The notes beneath the pieces were generated by a model. It was not told the DNA's origin and did no database searches. It saw only the letters and a program-made list of their open reading frames with translations. The translations under genes and the position numbers were made by a program. Positions 15,124 through 25,663 of a stretch of DNA of 64,000 nt are shown piece by piece. The stretch is taken from NCBI GenBank assembly GCA_021203365.1, contig JAJQBI010000079.1:18240-82239 (forward strand), read 5' to 3'. This DNA is from Clostridiales bacterium (GTDB taxonomy: Bacteria > Bacillota > Clostridia > Lachnospirales > Lachnospiraceae). Position 1 is the first letter of the stretch, and each line of letters starts with the position of its first letter.

Positions 15124-18100
15124 TCAGTTATTCTGCTCCAAAATCTCCAGCAAATCCTCCTTTGTCAGACTGGAGGCCGCTATGGCGTCTCCTCCCAGGA
15201 TCTGATCCGCGATCTCCTGCTTTTTCTCCTGAAGTCCCAGGATTTTCTCCTCGATGGTGTCCCGGGCGATAATCTTAAAAACCACCACCTGCTCCGCCTG
15301 TCCGATGCGGTGGGCCCGGTCCGTGGCCTGGGTCTGGGCGGCCAGATTCCACCAGGGATCAAAGTGAATCACAATGCTGGCGCCGGTGAGATTCAGACCG
15401 GTTCCCCCGGCCTTCAGAGAGATCAGAAATACCGGTACCTGGTCCTGATTAAAGGACTCCGCCATCTCCATGCGTTTTCTCTTGGAGGTAGCCCCGGTAA
15501 GGGTATAATAAGCGATTTTCTCCCGGTCAAATTCCGCCTGCAGAGCCGGAAACATACTGGGAAACTGAGAAAAGATCAGCACCTTGTGATTTCCCTGAAT
15601 GGCCTCGTGCACAAGCTCCAGACAGATATCCACCTTGCAGGCCCGGGCCGTATAATTCTCATAGATCAGCGCCGGATCGCAGCAAAGCTGCCGAAGTCTT
15701 GTGAGCTCCGCCAGGATTTCCAGCTTTCCTCTCTTTACCTCCTCCTCGCTGCGGTTCTGAAGGCTTTCCACCATGCGCTCCACGTGGGAGAGATAAAGCT
15801 TCCGCTGCTCCGGCTCCATCTGGGCATATACCACCTGCTCCACCTTATCCGGAAGCTCTTTGAGCACATCCTTTTTGCAGCGGCGCAGTACAAAGGGAGA
15901 AATCATCCGGTTCAGGCGGCGCGCCCGGTCCTTATCCTGGTTCTGCATGATGGGAATCTCATAATTCTTCCGGAAGGAGTCGCTGCTGCCCAGTATACCG
16001 GGCATGAGATAGTCAAAAATGCTCCAGAGCTCGCTCAGCCGGTTCTCGATGGGTGTGCCCGTAAGAGCAAAACGGACACGGGAGTGTATGGCTTTCACGG
16101 CTCTGGCCGCCTGGGTTCCCTGATTTTTGATATTCTGAGCCTCATCGATGAACTCCGTGGAAAACGAATATTTTCCGTACTCGTCAATGTCTCTTTTCAG
16201 CATGTCATAGGAGGTGATCCACACATGGGCGCCGGTGCTGTTTTCCATGGTCTGCACCCGGTTCGCAGCGCTCCCTGCGATCATCGCCACCTGAAGCTCC
16301 GGCGCAAAGCGCTGGAATTCCTTTTCCCAGTTATAGACCAGCGATGCCGGGCAAACCACCAGCGCCGGAAGCTCACTGTCCCGCAGAGACAGGATATAGG
16401 CGATGGCCTGCAGGGTTTTCCCAAGGCCCATGTCATCGGCGAGAATGCCCCCAAAGCCCAGCTCTCCCAGGGTGCGGAGCCAGCGGTAACCGGTTTTCTG
16501 ATACCCCCGGAGAATGTCGCTCAGAGATTCCGGTACCGCATAATCGCTGTCCTCCACATTCTTCATGCTGCGGATCACCGCCCGGTAATCCGGATTGCGG
16601 TCCACCTGCAGACGGCCGGAATTCTTCCGGAGCACCTGGTCCACAAAACAGGCGCGGTACTTGGGCGCGTGAAGGGTCTCCTCCTCAAAATCCCGGCTCT
16701 TCATTCCCAGCCCGTCCAGCACCTCCGCTACGGCGGAAACGGAATTATCCTCCAGGTTCAGGAAATCGCCGTTTTTCATCCGGTAATACTTCTTTTTCTT
16801 GCGGTAGCTGTCCAGAATGCCGGACAGATCCTCCCGGGAAAATTCCTGAGATTCCACCTGAAATTCCAGAAGTCCGCTGTACAGGGAAATCCCGAACCTG
16901 ACCTTCGGGGAGCGGATCAGCTTCCTCCTGCGAAGACTGTCCGAGACGTAAACCTCCCCCAGCTCATTCAGCTGTGTAATGCCCGTATCCAGAAGCTGGA
17001 ACATCCGGTCCTCCTCCCCGGAGGGGAAATAAAGCTTTTCGTTTACCAGATCCTCCAGGGGAAAATAGGCCCGGGCAAGATCCAGAGCCTTCTGCTCCAC
17101 CGCCCGGTCATGGTATTCCCCGTCCCTTCTGGGAGCCAGAAGATTATAACGGGGTTCCCCGTAGCTGCACCAGATCTGAGCAGTCACCCGTTCCTCATCC
17201 TCATCCAGATAACAGGAGATCTTCGCCTCCCTGGGCCGGTAGTTTTCCAGAGAGATCTCCGGCTCCCGAAGAAGCTTTGTCCTTTCCAGTTCCGGCAGCA
17301 CCGTGCCGCAGAAGGCCGGCATATCCTCCCCGGAAATCTCCAGCTCCCATCCATGTCTGGATTCCAGCAGGACCGAACGGACCTGGAGCAGCATGTCTCC
17401 GTACTCCCGGGTGCAGCGATAGGCCTTATTGTCTATGAGTGCAAAAAGACATTCCCCTGAAATCAGATCCATCTCCGGAATCTTCAGCAGAAATCCCTTC
17501 CGGGCGTCCCCGGTGAGCTCCAGCTTCGCCGGGGGATTTGCGTCGATCACCTTCAGGGTTTTAAACCTCCGCCCCAGGCGCTCATAGGTGAGCTCCCGAT
17601 TCAGATTAAAAAGGAGCATCTGCACAATTCCGCCGTCGGTGAGCTCCAGCTCCTTATGCAGGGAGTAAAACGGACTCTCCTCACAGGCCGCCAGAATAAG
17701 CTCCGCGTACTTCCACCCCTCTTCTGTAAAGGCGCTTTTGCTGTGAACAAAGGAGAGATTTTTCCCGTAGGTATATTTCTCCTCGTTATTTACCGCCTGG
17801 GCAAAATCCTCCAGGTTTTTGAGAACATACTTTTTTTCTGCACCGATCCGAAAGGTCAGAGTCCACTTCCGCCGACCGTAATAATCCTGTCCCCTGTCCA
17901 CAATCGAAGGCACCAGCTCAATTTTTCCCTCCGGCTTCTGCTCCTCCAGACGCTTCCGGCTGGAAAACTCACGGATCATATTCAGAATCATTTCACTGCT
18001 GCGGACCGGGGTTCCCTCTTTTCCGTCAGGGTAATAACGGGGAAGACATCTCATCCATTCCAGCGCTAGGGCCACACAGTGGCTGCACATGCCTCCGCTG

Positions 18101-18348
18101 AAGAAAAAATCCATGCAGTCACAGTTATAATCCATCAGAGTATCCGTCTGACGATTGTACCAGATTACAGTCTCCCAGCGGCGGCCCTTTCCCGGTTTCT
18201 CCCGCACCTGCGCCTGAACCGCGACCTCATCCGTCTCCTCTGTCTGATCAAACCACAGGTTTTCCACACAGCCCTCCGCCGCTATCCGGTTTCCCTCCGA
18301 AAAGATATTATAATCGTCGCAGAACTCAAAAATGTCCTCTCTTGTCAT
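15124..18348 (-). CDS. SNF2-family helicase with SWIM zinc finger
   Basis: This protein of about 1074 aa has an N-terminal SWIM finger (CDCMDFFFSGGMCSHC, about residues 60-75), a long middle region, a SNF2 ATPase (ADDMGLGKTLQ Walker A, about 640; DEAQ box; TGTPIENRLSELW) and a helicase C-terminal domain (LIFSQFPSMFP; TDRAHRIGQ motif VI). Bacterial SWIM-SNF2 proteins are thought to remodel nucleic acid-protein complexes, possibly RNA polymerase like RapA/HepA; the clostridial members are uncharacterised. Start ATG 18348 (MTREDIF) follows GGAGGAAGG closely; the frame to 18375 has no site. It is convergent with the HAD gene and probably transcribed alone after glyS. Confidence 0.88.
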   Translation of the reverse strand: MTREDIFEFCDDYNIFSEGNRIAAEGCVENLWFDQTEETDEVAVQAQVREKPGKGRRWETVIWYNRQTDTLMDYNCDCMDFFFSGGMCSHCVALALEWMRCLPRYYPDGKEGTPVRSSEMILNMIREFSSRKRLEEQKPEGKIELVPSIVDRGQDYYGRRKWTLTFRIGAEKKYVLKNLEDFAQAVNNEEKYTYGKNLSFVHSKSAFTEEGWKYAELILAACEESPFYSLHKELELTDGGIVQMLLFNLNRELTYERLGRRFKTLKVIDANPPAKLELTGDARKGFLLKIPEMDLISGECLFALIDNKAYRCTREYGDMLLQVRSVLLESRHGWELEISGEDMPAFCGTVLPELERTKLLREPEISLENYRPREAKISCYLDEDEERVTAQIWCSYGEPRYNLLAPRRDGEYHDRAVEQKALDLARAYFPLEDLVNEKLYFPSGEEDRMFQLLDTGITQLNELGEVYVSDSLRRRKLIRSPKVRFGISLYSGLLEFQVESQEFSREDLSGILDSYRKKKKYYRMKNGDFLNLEDNSVSAVAEVLDGLGMKSRDFEEETLHAPKYRACFVDQVLRKNSGRLQVDRNPDYRAVIRSMKNVEDSDYAVPESLSDILRGYQKTGYRWLRTLGELGFGGILADDMGLGKTLQAIAYILSLRDSELPALVVCPASLVYNWEKEFQRFAPELQVAMIAGSAANRVQTMENSTGAHVWITSYDMLKRDIDEYGKYSFSTEFIDEAQNIKNQGTQAARAVKAIHSRVRFALTGTPIENRLSELWSIFDYLMPGILGSSDSFRKNYEIPIMQNQDKDRARRLNRMISPFVLRRCKKDVLKELPDKVEQVVYAQMEPEQRKLYLSHVERMVESLQNRSEEEVKRGKLEILAELTRLRQLCCDPALIYENYTARACKVDICLELVHEAIQGNHKVLIFSQFPSMFPALQAEFDREKIAYYTLTGATSKRKRMEMAESFNQDQVPVFLISLKAGGTGLNLTGASIVIHFDPWWNLAAQTQATDRAHRIGQAEQVVVFKIIARDTIEEKILGLQEKKQEIADQILGGDAIAASSLTKEDLLEILEQNN

Positions 18349-18448
18349 TTCCTTCCTCCAGTATCCCCAGAACAAAAAACGTTTCCCCTGCCCCGGCGCG
18401 ACATCACATCCATGCCGCCGACAGGCAGAGGAAACGAAGTTTCTCTTA

Positions 18449-19843
18449 TCAGAAAGTAAATTTATCCGCGAAGTAGGAATCCAGCTCGTCGATCTTTACG
18501 CGAACCTGCTCCATGGTATCCCGGTCACGGATGGTCACGGCGCCGTCGGTCTCCGACTCAAAATCATAGGTCACACAGAAGGGAGTTCCGATCTCATCCT
18601 GTCTGCGATAGCGCTTGCCGATATTTCCCCGGTCGTCATACTCACAGTTGTACTTCCTGGACAGGCGGGTATAGATCTCCTGGGCGCCCGCGGCCAGCTT
18701 CTTGGAAAGAGGAAGCACCCCGATTTTCACCGGAGCCAGGGCCGGATGGAAATGAAGCACGGTGCGGACATCGTTTTTCTCCGCGTCCAGAACCTCCTCG
18801 TCATAGGCGCTGCACAGGAAAGCAAGAACCATACGGTCCGCGCCCAGAGAGGGTTCGATCACGTAGGGAATGTACTTGGCCTTCTTCTCATCGTCAAAAT
18901 AGGTCATATCCTGACCGGAAACATTCTGGTGCTGGGTCAGGTCATAGTCGGTGCGGTCCGCGATTCCCCACAGCTCACCCCACCCAAAGGGGAAGAGGAA
19001 TTCCACGTCCGTGGTGGCCTTGCTGTAGAAGGCAAGCTCCTCCTTCTCATGGTCACGGTAGCGAACCTCATCCTCCTTAAGGCCCAGAGAGGAAAGCCAG
19101 TCCAGACAGAACTGCTTCCAGTAGGCGAACCATTCCAGGTCCGTATCCGGCTCGCAGAAGAACTCCAGCTCCATCTGCTCAAACTCCCGGGTGCGGAAGG
19201 TAAAGTTTCCGGGGGTGATTTCATTTCGGAAGGATTTGCCGATCTGGGCAATGCCAAAGGGAAGCTTCTTTCTGGAGGTCCGCTGTACGTTCTTAAAGTT
19301 TACGAAAATTCCCTGGGCCGTCTCCGGTCTTAAATATACGGTGTTTTTTGCGTCCTCAGTGACGCCCTGGAAGGTCTTGAACATCAGGTTAAACTGGCGG
19401 ATGTCCGTAAAATTATGCTTTCCGCAGGTGGGACAGGGAACGCTGTGCTCCCGGATAAAGCCGGTCATCTGCTCCTGGGTCCAGGCGTCCACCGTGCCCT
19501 CCAGGGGAATCTCATGCTCCTGGCAGTAATCCTCGATCAGCTTGTCCGCGCGGAATCTCTCGTGGCATTCCTTACAGTCCATCAGGGGATCGGAAAACCC
19601 TCCCAGATGTCCGGAGGCCACCCAGGTCTGCGGATTCATGAGAATGGCGCAGTCCACACCCACATTATAGGGAGATTCCTGCACAAACTTCTGCCACCAG
19701 GCCTTCTTCACATTATTCTTCAGCTCCACACCCAGGTTTCCGTAATCCCAGGTATTGGCCAGACCGCCGTAGATCTCAGAGCCCGGGTACACAAACCCTC
19801 TCGCCTTACACAGAGTCACAATCTTTTCCATCGTTTTTTCCAT
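18449..19843 (-). CDS. glyS: Glycyl-tRNA synthetase (dimeric, single-chain type)
   Basis: At 464 aa this is the alpha2 type glycyl-tRNA synthetase. It begins [28 protein letters not shown], and shows the class II motif 2 region ([25 protein letters not shown]) and motif 3 ([13 protein letters not shown]). It charges tRNA-Gly in the cytoplasm. AAGGAGAG precedes the start. It is the last gene of a minus-strand run that begins with the DUF5717-like gene, 45 bases after the helical-repeat gene, so it may be co-transcribed; no T-box leader fits in that gap. Confidence 0.95.
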   Translation of the reverse strand: MEKTMEKIVTLCKARGFVYPGSEIYGGLANTWDYGNLGVELKNNVKKAWWQKFVQESPYNVGVDCAILMNPQTWVASGHLGGFSDPLMDCKECHERFRADKLIEDYCQEHEIPLEGTVDAWTQEQMTGFIREHSVPCPTCGKHNFTDIRQFNLMFKTFQGVTEDAKNTVYLRPETAQGIFVNFKNVQRTSRKKLPFGIAQIGKSFRNEITPGNFTFRTREFEQMELEFFCEPDTDLEWFAYWKQFCLDWLSSLGLKEDEVRYRDHEKEELAFYSKATTDVEFLFPFGWGELWGIADRTDYDLTQHQNVSGQDMTYFDDEKKAKYIPYVIEPSLGADRMVLAFLCSAYDEEVLDAEKNDVRTVLHFHPALAPVKIGVLPLSKKLAAGAQEIYTRLSRKYNCEYDDRGNIGKRYRRQDEIGTPFCVTYDFESETDGAVTIRDRDTMEQVRVKIDELDSYFADKFTF

Positions 19844-19887
19844 AATAATTCTCTCTCCTTGTCTGATATTTTCTTCGCCGCCCTGCC

Positions 19888-20667
19888 TCAGGCGCCGGTG
19901 CTGCGATGGTATTCCCCTGTAAACCGTTCCAGAAGATCGTCCACATCCCTGGCGTAGACCTCCCGCTCCGGCTCCCTGTCAAATTTCTCCCGCTTTTCCC
20001 TTACCAGGATCCGGGTCTCTTCCGAAACCCTCAGCTCATTCATCCGGCTCTCAAACTCAATGGGCGTGCGCACCGTGCAGTAGGAAAGCAGATAGGCAGT
20101 CAGCTCCTCCTGACTCTCCCGAACCTGATAAGCCTGATAAAAACAGTCCTGTGCCTTCTCCATCTGGAACAGATAGCTGTAGGCACAGCCCAGGTTGTGC
20201 CAGATCCTCTCGGTGAGCTCCCCGGGCGCCCGGGCCGTCTCCTCCTCAAGAAGGCCCTCATAGACGTGAATGGCATCCACCAGCATACCATTCTCCATCA
20301 GGGAATCTCCCCTGTGCTTTCCAATCACCGGAGGAGATTCCCCCTTCATCCGCAGGATCTCCCCGTTCAGGGCGCGCATCTCCTCATAGGTCAGATAATT
20401 GATTTCCTTAAATACCGGGTAAAGCAGATCCTCCATATTGGTGAATCTCCCGATTGCCGGGCGCAGCTTCGCGGCCAGAGACTTCAGCTCCAGCTCCTCC
20501 TCCAGCCACGCGCACAGCTCCTCGTTCATAATCGTATCATCCACCAGATACAGGTTCCCGCGCAGATAGTAGCACAGCTCCTCCATGGAATATATATTCG
20601 TCCGGATGTTCTGTATATAATATGGCTTTTCCGCCCTCTTTGTCTGACATAAAATATAACCGCTCAT
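19888..20667 (-). CDS. Uncharacterised helical-repeat protein (third gene of DUF5717/DUF5716-like operon)
   Basis: A 259-aa soluble, acidic, helix-rich protein. Residues about 125-200 look TPR-like: [13 protein letters not shown], then [27 protein letters not shown], which resembles two TPR units. The ending [21 protein letters not shown] is less structured. There is no signal peptide or membrane segment. The stop codon of the DUF5716-like gene abuts its ATG (TAA-ATG), so the two are translationally coupled. It probably works with those two proteins; the function is unknown. Confidence 0.75.
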   Translation of the reverse strand: MSGYILCQTKRAEKPYYIQNIRTNIYSMEELCYYLRGNLYLVDDTIMNEELCAWLEEELELKSLAAKLRPAIGRFTNMEDLLYPVFKEINYLTYEEMRALNGEILRMKGESPPVIGKHRGDSLMENGMLVDAIHVYEGLLEEETARAPGELTERIWHNLGCAYSYLFQMEKAQDCFYQAYQVRESQEELTAYLLSYCTVRTPIEFESRMNELRVSEETRILVREKREKFDREPEREVYARDVDDLLERFTGEYHRSTGA

Positions 20668-21960
20668 TTAAGAATCCTTTCCCACGGCCGCAGATCCCGG
20701 TGCGCTTCCGCCCGGCCACTGTATCGAATCCCTCCACACCTTCCCGCTGGAGGGGTACATCTCTCCAAAGCCCAGATCCCGCACGGTAATCTGACACTGA
20801 GTCGCCGAAGTGCAGGCCAGCTCAAGAGAAAGCCTGGTAGTTCGGTTGGGGCGGACCGGAAGCCCCACAAGGGGCATGGAAACCCGTTTCTTCTTCGAAT
20901 CCTCCGGGGTATTGACCACAAAGACCAGTTCACTGGTATCGTCCAGAATCAGTTCACAGGAGGCGCTGCACTCATACCAGTTGCTTCCGGCCTCGATCAG
21001 CGGATAATAGGTGGGAGAGCCCATGACCCGCATATCCATTCCCACATCGGTGAGTACCAGGGAATCACTCATATAGCGGTATCCCTTCAGCTTCTTGTCC
21101 TCCATACGGTCCTTGCCCGCCATACAGGCGCCCCTGGCAAAAAGATTGTTTCCATAAAAAACCTTCCGCTTCTGATAGCACAGGATGGGAATGGCCTGCT
21201 TCGCCCACTGGGGATCAAAGCCGGTTCCCGTGATCTGAATGCTGGAAAAAAGCTCCTTCCCCAGAGTCCGGTGGATAAACTGGCAGAACTCCACATCCCG
21301 CAGCTCCTCTTCCGCCGGCAGCCGGGTCTCCTGAGGCTCCTCAAACCGCACCAGGATGGGCCGGGTATTTCCGTTTATGGTGAGACGGCGGAAGGTCACC
21401 TGTTCCTGAGAAAAGGCATACCAGGCCACACTGCGGTTCCAGGTCTCCCTTTTCCCTCCCAGGGCATAGTAATAAAAGCTCTCCCCGTAATCCAGGAACA
21501 TGAATTTCGACCTGGGAAAGCCCATCCACTCACAGGCCCTGGTAAGATTCTCTACCTGCACCCTGTGGAGACTCTCCAGAGTGATCGCCAGACATTTCGT
21601 GTTCTTCACAATCTCCAGGATGCCCATAAGTTTCAGCATTCCCTTAAGAAAATGCCCCAGCAGCTCCCAGGGTTCCTTCTCCTCCCCAGCCACCAGGATT
21701 TTCTCCCGGGACTGACAGGCCTGGTAAAGATTCTCGATGAGAACACCGCCCTTTTCCCGGGCGAAGTATTCCGCCTCCAGGCCCACAAAGTAGTCCCCCT
21801 TGGGCAGACGCCGGCACAGAACCGTGGGGGCCTCATACTGGCTGGTCCCCACTCGGATGGGCAGGGAACGGGGCTCCTCCGCCCGGCGGTCGTAATAACA
21901 CAGCTGTGTGGTTTTCTCTCCAAAATCAATTCCTACAATCAGGTCTCGAATTTCGTTCAT
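20668..21960 (-). CDS. DUF5716-like protein with Hsp70/actin-like N-terminus
   Basis: The 430-aa protein opens with LIVGIDFGEKTTQLCYYD, the phosphate-1 loop pattern of the Hsp70/actin ATPase fold. It has a further nucleotide-fold segment (SKFMFLDYGESFYYYALGG, phosphate-2-like) and ITGTGFDPQWAKQAIP in the region expected for the adenosine motif. The last 120 residues look like a beta-rich domain. I recall the family as DUF5716 from Lachnospiraceae; I cannot check it here. It lies between a giant DUF5717-like protein and a TPR-like protein, 16 bases after the former. It may be an ATP-driven module of a conserved, undescribed complex. Confidence 0.7.
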   Translation of the reverse strand: MNEIRDLIVGIDFGEKTTQLCYYDRRAEEPRSLPIRVGTSQYEAPTVLCRRLPKGDYFVGLEAEYFAREKGGVLIENLYQACQSREKILVAGEEKEPWELLGHFLKGMLKLMGILEIVKNTKCLAITLESLHRVQVENLTRACEWMGFPRSKFMFLDYGESFYYYALGGKRETWNRSVAWYAFSQEQVTFRRLTINGNTRPILVRFEEPQETRLPAEEELRDVEFCQFIHRTLGKELFSSIQITGTGFDPQWAKQAIPILCYQKRKVFYGNNLFARGACMAGKDRMEDKKLKGYRYMSDSLVLTDVGMDMRVMGSPTYYPLIEAGSNWYECSASCELILDDTSELVFVVNTPEDSKKKRVSMPLVGLPVRPNRTTRLSLELACTSATQCQITVRDLGFGEMYPSSGKVWRDSIQWPGGSAPGSAAVGKDS

Positions 21961-21976
21961 GATTTTTTCCTTCGTG

Positions 21977-24900
21977 CTATCCTTCTTTTTCTATGACAAA
22001 CATTTTCCGCACGTATTGCTCCCTGCGCAGATACTCCTTCATCCTGGCCGTCACCTCCGGCCCCTTCTCCAGCTTCCGGGCGGAAAGGATCTGATTAAGG
22101 AGCTGATACCGGCTGGCGGGACTTCCCTCCACATGACTCATGGAAAGGGTGTGCTCCGAGGTCCTGGCAGAGCTTCCGTCCTCCTCCACCACAAAGTAGT
22201 ACCGCAGGGTCTCCCCGTAAAACAGGGTAAAGCTCTTTACAAAAATCCCCTCATATACATTGGGAAGAGGCTCACTGTGTACCTGAGGCTCCGTCCCAAG
22301 TCCGGTGTCCAGCGTATAGACCAGCGTCACCCTGGACCTGGGGGAGGTGTGATATTCCACAAAGGTCTTGTCATCCAGCTGATAAGGACTTAAAAGCTCC
22401 GTGGGAAGCCTTCGGAAAAAGGAAAAATTCATGTTCTCCTCCAGGCACTCCCGCAAAAATTCCTTCTGCGCATCCAGCATCCACCCTTTGGGCTTTTTCT
22501 CTCTGGAGAGATCCTTGAACAAAGCCAGACGGCAGACCCGGTTTACAGGCCATTTGTGCAGATAGGCGTTCTCCAGGCAGTCCCGGATAAAGGGTGTCAT
22601 GGGGTTTTCCTTCACAAAAATCCCATAAGCGATCTGCGTGAGATAGGCGCCGATGATGCGCTCCTTCCCCGCATGCCGGATATATGCGGCCAGAATCTGC
22701 TCCCCTTCCCGGCGGTCGTCGGAGGTAAAAATCAGAAGGCTCAGAATCCGCTCCTCCAGGCTGTAGGTGTCCATCTCAAAGCCCACGGCGCTTTTCCAGA
22801 TGGAAAGGAGCTCTTCCATGGGGCCGCTCCGGAATTCCATCAGATAATGAAGGATCACCTCGTCAAAAAGTCCGCACCGATACACATGGGAGGCCAGGGC
22901 CAGAAGCTCCTCGTCCTCCGCGAAATCACTTTTCACAATCATGCGGCTGGTCAGTCTTAAAAGTTCCCTGTTTCCCACGCCCTCAAAACCAAACTCCTCC
23001 ACAATGCCAAGGGCCTGGGAAAACATTCCCCGGTCAATGAGGATCTCCAGGAGGGTCTTTTTGTCCACAGCGGCGTAGTCCCGGTAATTCATCTCCCGCA
23101 GCCGGCTGGTCAGCTCCTCGTCATGCATATGCGCCGCGTAGAAATCCAGCAGTCTCTGGCGCACCTGCCGTTTATATTCGGAGGTAAAGGCATCGGATCT
23201 CAAAAGGCGCAGAAAAATATGCAGATTCTCTGCCTCCGGCTCCGCATTCTCACAGAAGTGAAGCAGCACGCCCGGATCATCGGCGCCCAGCTCCAGCACA
23301 CGGGGAAGCATCTCTCTCTCATTCAGGAGCTTTCCGCGGTTGTAGTCCACGGTGGATGCATAGCGGCGCTGCTTTTCATCCTGGAAAAGGATCACGCCGT
23401 CCTCCGTATAAATCCTTGGATAGGCCACCCCCTGCACAAAGGGACAGATCTCCTCCTTCTTCATCTGGCGGTGGCGCACCACCACGAAGCGCGCCCTGGG
23501 ATCGTCGGTGTAGATCCGGCTGGTAAACATTTTCCCCGCCAGAAGCCGGGCGGTGTCCCCATCCTTAGGCCGGCTGAGAAATTCCTGATAAATGGCGGCG
23601 TAATCCTCGCCGATCCGGCCTTCCCGCAGCTTTTTCGCCGCAAAATCCTCCATGGCTTCCCGATAGCTCTCATAGGTGGCCGGATCGCTCTCCTTCCCGG
23701 CAATCACCCCAGCGTAAATATGGGCCTTCCTGGAATCTCCCAGATTGTTGTTGTTATAAGCAAAATACATCAGGACCGACCGGGGCAGCGCCCTCTGGTA
23801 GGTGATGTCCATGGTCTCCACATAATATTCATAAAGCCTTGTGAGCTTAAGGCCCCGCTCCACAGCCATGGAAAACCATCGGAAATACTCCGGCTTCCGG
23901 GGATTTCCCTTCATCACATAGCGGCAGACGGCCTCCACACTGTCATCCGTCGGAAAGGCTTCACAGCCCATAACCAGAGCCTGGTACAGGCTTTCACTGA
24001 AGGTCTTCTCATAGCCGGACAGATAGGAAAGGCGCATGACCAGCTCTCCGGTGAGCATTTCCTGTCTTCCGGCAAACAGAAATACCTGCGCCCAGAACCG
24101 GTTCAGCCGGTGAAGAAGAGTCATATCCCCGGAAATCTCCTTCCAGGCGCCCAGGTACAGGAAGGGACTGGTACACCCTCTGTCAAAAAGCTCCTCCAGC
24201 ATAAAGACTCTCTGAGAGGCAGGGATGGAGGGATCCAGCTCCAGAAGGATTCCCAGAAGAATCAGGCTGTCCCCTCTCTGGGCATAGAAGGTCTGTTCCG
24301 CGCGCAGCACCTCTCCCCGGTTGGCGTACAGTCCGGTCCGGTAGCGCAGATACAGATATACCCCCGCCTCCTGGGCCTCCTCCCGGGAAAACGAACGATT
24401 CTTAAATCCCTTCAGGATCTCCCTAGCCGCCAGATCATTTCCCTGCCGGTGAAGAAGATAAGCCTCATACAGCCGGTACCCCGCATAGTCCGGCTCCAGG
24501 GTCCCAAGACTCTTCGTAATCCGCAGACTCTCCGTGAGCCAGGGCGAAAGTTCCATGCGGTTCATGGCATGAGCAAGGAAAAGCCTTAGAATGGCCAGCT
24601 GATCTTTTTTCTCCCGGAGTGCGTTCCCTGCCTTCTCATATCTGGCCCGGGAGGCCTGAACCTCAAAGCAGAGCTCCTCATAGGGCGTGCAGATCCGGAT
24701 TTCCCCATACTGACGGCCCCTTCCCAGACATTCCCCGTGGATCACATAGGACAGGCGGCAGGTGCTTCCGATAAAGTCGTCGTTGGTGAGAACGTGTTTT
24801 CCAGGCTCCAGAAAATCTCCCCGTACCTCCACCTCCGCCCGCAGATGCCCCCAGCCGCTGCGGTGAAGGACCAGGGATTCCTGGACGGCTTCCTTCATAT

Positions 24901-25510
24901 CAGAGAAGGATGCACTGTGACTGTCCAGGGAAAGCCGTACCGGTTCCTTCTTTCCCGCGGCGATGAGGAACTCCTCCAGATGCTGATAGGTCACAGGCTG
25001 GGAGGACATGCCCGCATACAGGGACTGCAGCTTCCGGCTCTCCCCCTTCAGCAGCGTCCCAAAGCTCCGGTCCACAAAGAGACGGTAGGCCTCACGGAAA
25101 TCCTCCCTGGCCACGTCACAGAAGGCATCCAGAGAGCGCACTTCACCCAGGGAGCTTGTCATCGACTCCTCCCGGGTACAGATCTCAAAGGGAAGCTTAT
25201 ACTCACCGATGTCTGTGGTGAAGCAAAGCCAGCCTTCCAGGCGCTCTCCCGGATTCATTCCCACTCCGTCGACCCCATAGGGCAGACAGATTGTGGTGCC
25301 TGAAATGGTCTCAAGGCCGGGAACCACCCTGCGGCTGGAGGATGTGACATACCCCCGGATCTTCCGGTTATCGTCCGTGCCCACATAAAGCTCCCCCCGC
25401 ACGGTCTCTCCGCTTTTCAGGGTGACGGAAATCTTCTCCTGGGAAAACAGAAGGGGAGGCTGCTTATATATAAATTTTCCGCTTAACAGCTGGTCAGTTT
25501 TTTTCCTCAA
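21977..25510 (-). CDS. Giant DUF5717-like repeat protein
   Basis: This protein of about 1177 aa starts with a beta-rich part (FSQEKISVTLKSGETVRGELYVG, then an Ig-like TTDIGEYKLPFEI), followed by some 800 residues of helical repeats, and ends with another beta-rich part (RVTLVYTLDTGLG...LFYGETLRYYFVVEEDG). No signal peptide or membrane helix is seen. I recall the family as DUF5717. I choose TTG 25510 because GGAG lies seven bases upstream and because a promoter (25535-25563) overlaps the longer frame that would start at 25570. It is the first gene of an operon with the Hsp70/actin-like and TPR-like proteins. The function is unknown. Confidence 0.75.
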   Translation of the reverse strand: MRKKTDQLLSGKFIYKQPPLLFSQEKISVTLKSGETVRGELYVGTDDNRKIRGYVTSSSRRVVPGLETISGTTICLPYGVDGVGMNPGERLEGWLCFTTDIGEYKLPFEICTREESMTSSLGEVRSLDAFCDVAREDFREAYRLFVDRSFGTLLKGESRKLQSLYAGMSSQPVTYQHLEEFLIAAGKKEPVRLSLDSHSASFSDMKEAVQESLVLHRSGWGHLRAEVEVRGDFLEPGKHVLTNDDFIGSTCRLSYVIHGECLGRGRQYGEIRICTPYEELCFEVQASRARYEKAGNALREKKDQLAILRLFLAHAMNRMELSPWLTESLRITKSLGTLEPDYAGYRLYEAYLLHRQGNDLAAREILKGFKNRSFSREEAQEAGVYLYLRYRTGLYANRGEVLRAEQTFYAQRGDSLILLGILLELDPSIPASQRVFMLEELFDRGCTSPFLYLGAWKEISGDMTLLHRLNRFWAQVFLFAGRQEMLTGELVMRLSYLSGYEKTFSESLYQALVMGCEAFPTDDSVEAVCRYVMKGNPRKPEYFRWFSMAVERGLKLTRLYEYYVETMDITYQRALPRSVLMYFAYNNNNLGDSRKAHIYAGVIAGKESDPATYESYREAMEDFAAKKLREGRIGEDYAAIYQEFLSRPKDGDTARLLAGKMFTSRIYTDDPRARFVVVRHRQMKKEEICPFVQGVAYPRIYTEDGVILFQDEKQRRYASTVDYNRGKLLNEREMLPRVLELGADDPGVLLHFCENAEPEAENLHIFLRLLRSDAFTSEYKRQVRQRLLDFYAAHMHDEELTSRLREMNYRDYAAVDKKTLLEILIDRGMFSQALGIVEEFGFEGVGNRELLRLTSRMIVKSDFAEDEELLALASHVYRCGLFDEVILHYLMEFRSGPMEELLSIWKSAVGFEMDTYSLEERILSLLIFTSDDRREGEQILAAYIRHAGKERIIGAYLTQIAYGIFVKENPMTPFIRDCLENAYLHKWPVNRVCRLALFKDLSREKKPKGWMLDAQKEFLRECLEENMNFSFFRRLPTELLSPYQLDDKTFVEYHTSPRSRVTLVYTLDTGLGTEPQVHSEPLPNVYEGIFVKSFTLFYGETLRYYFVVEEDGSSARTSEHTLSMSHVEGSPASRYQLLNQILSARKLEKGPEVTARMKEYLRREQYVRKMFVIEKEG

Positions 25511-25534
25511 AGTCTTTCTCCTTTTCTGCTCTCT

Positions 25535-25563
25535 AGTATAATGCCGTATTTCTTTTCCGTCAA
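25535..25563 (-). promoter_or_regulatory. Promoter of the DUF5717-DUF5716-TPR operon
   Basis: On the minus strand TTGACG (25563-25558), a 17-bp spacer and TATACT (25540-25535) form a good sigma-A promoter. It lies inside the longest possible frame of the downstream gene and so decides for the later start. Confidence 0.7.
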
Positions 25564-25663
25564 GCTTCAAAACGCCCGCAAATATTCAATTGAAGGTGGA
25601 AAAGCACCGAAGGCCCGTCCCTCACATAGACTGTAAGGAAACCCTCTTTTCTGAGGTGCGTCC

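Noticed and set aside
15058..17460. 800-codon open frame on the plus strand
   Set aside because: It lies antisense to the SNF2 helicase gene, has no ribosome site or recognisable domain, and its composition is that of a shadow frame.
19844..19887. T-box riboswitch for glyS
   Set aside because: Only 44 bases part glyS from the upstream gene, too short for a T-box.
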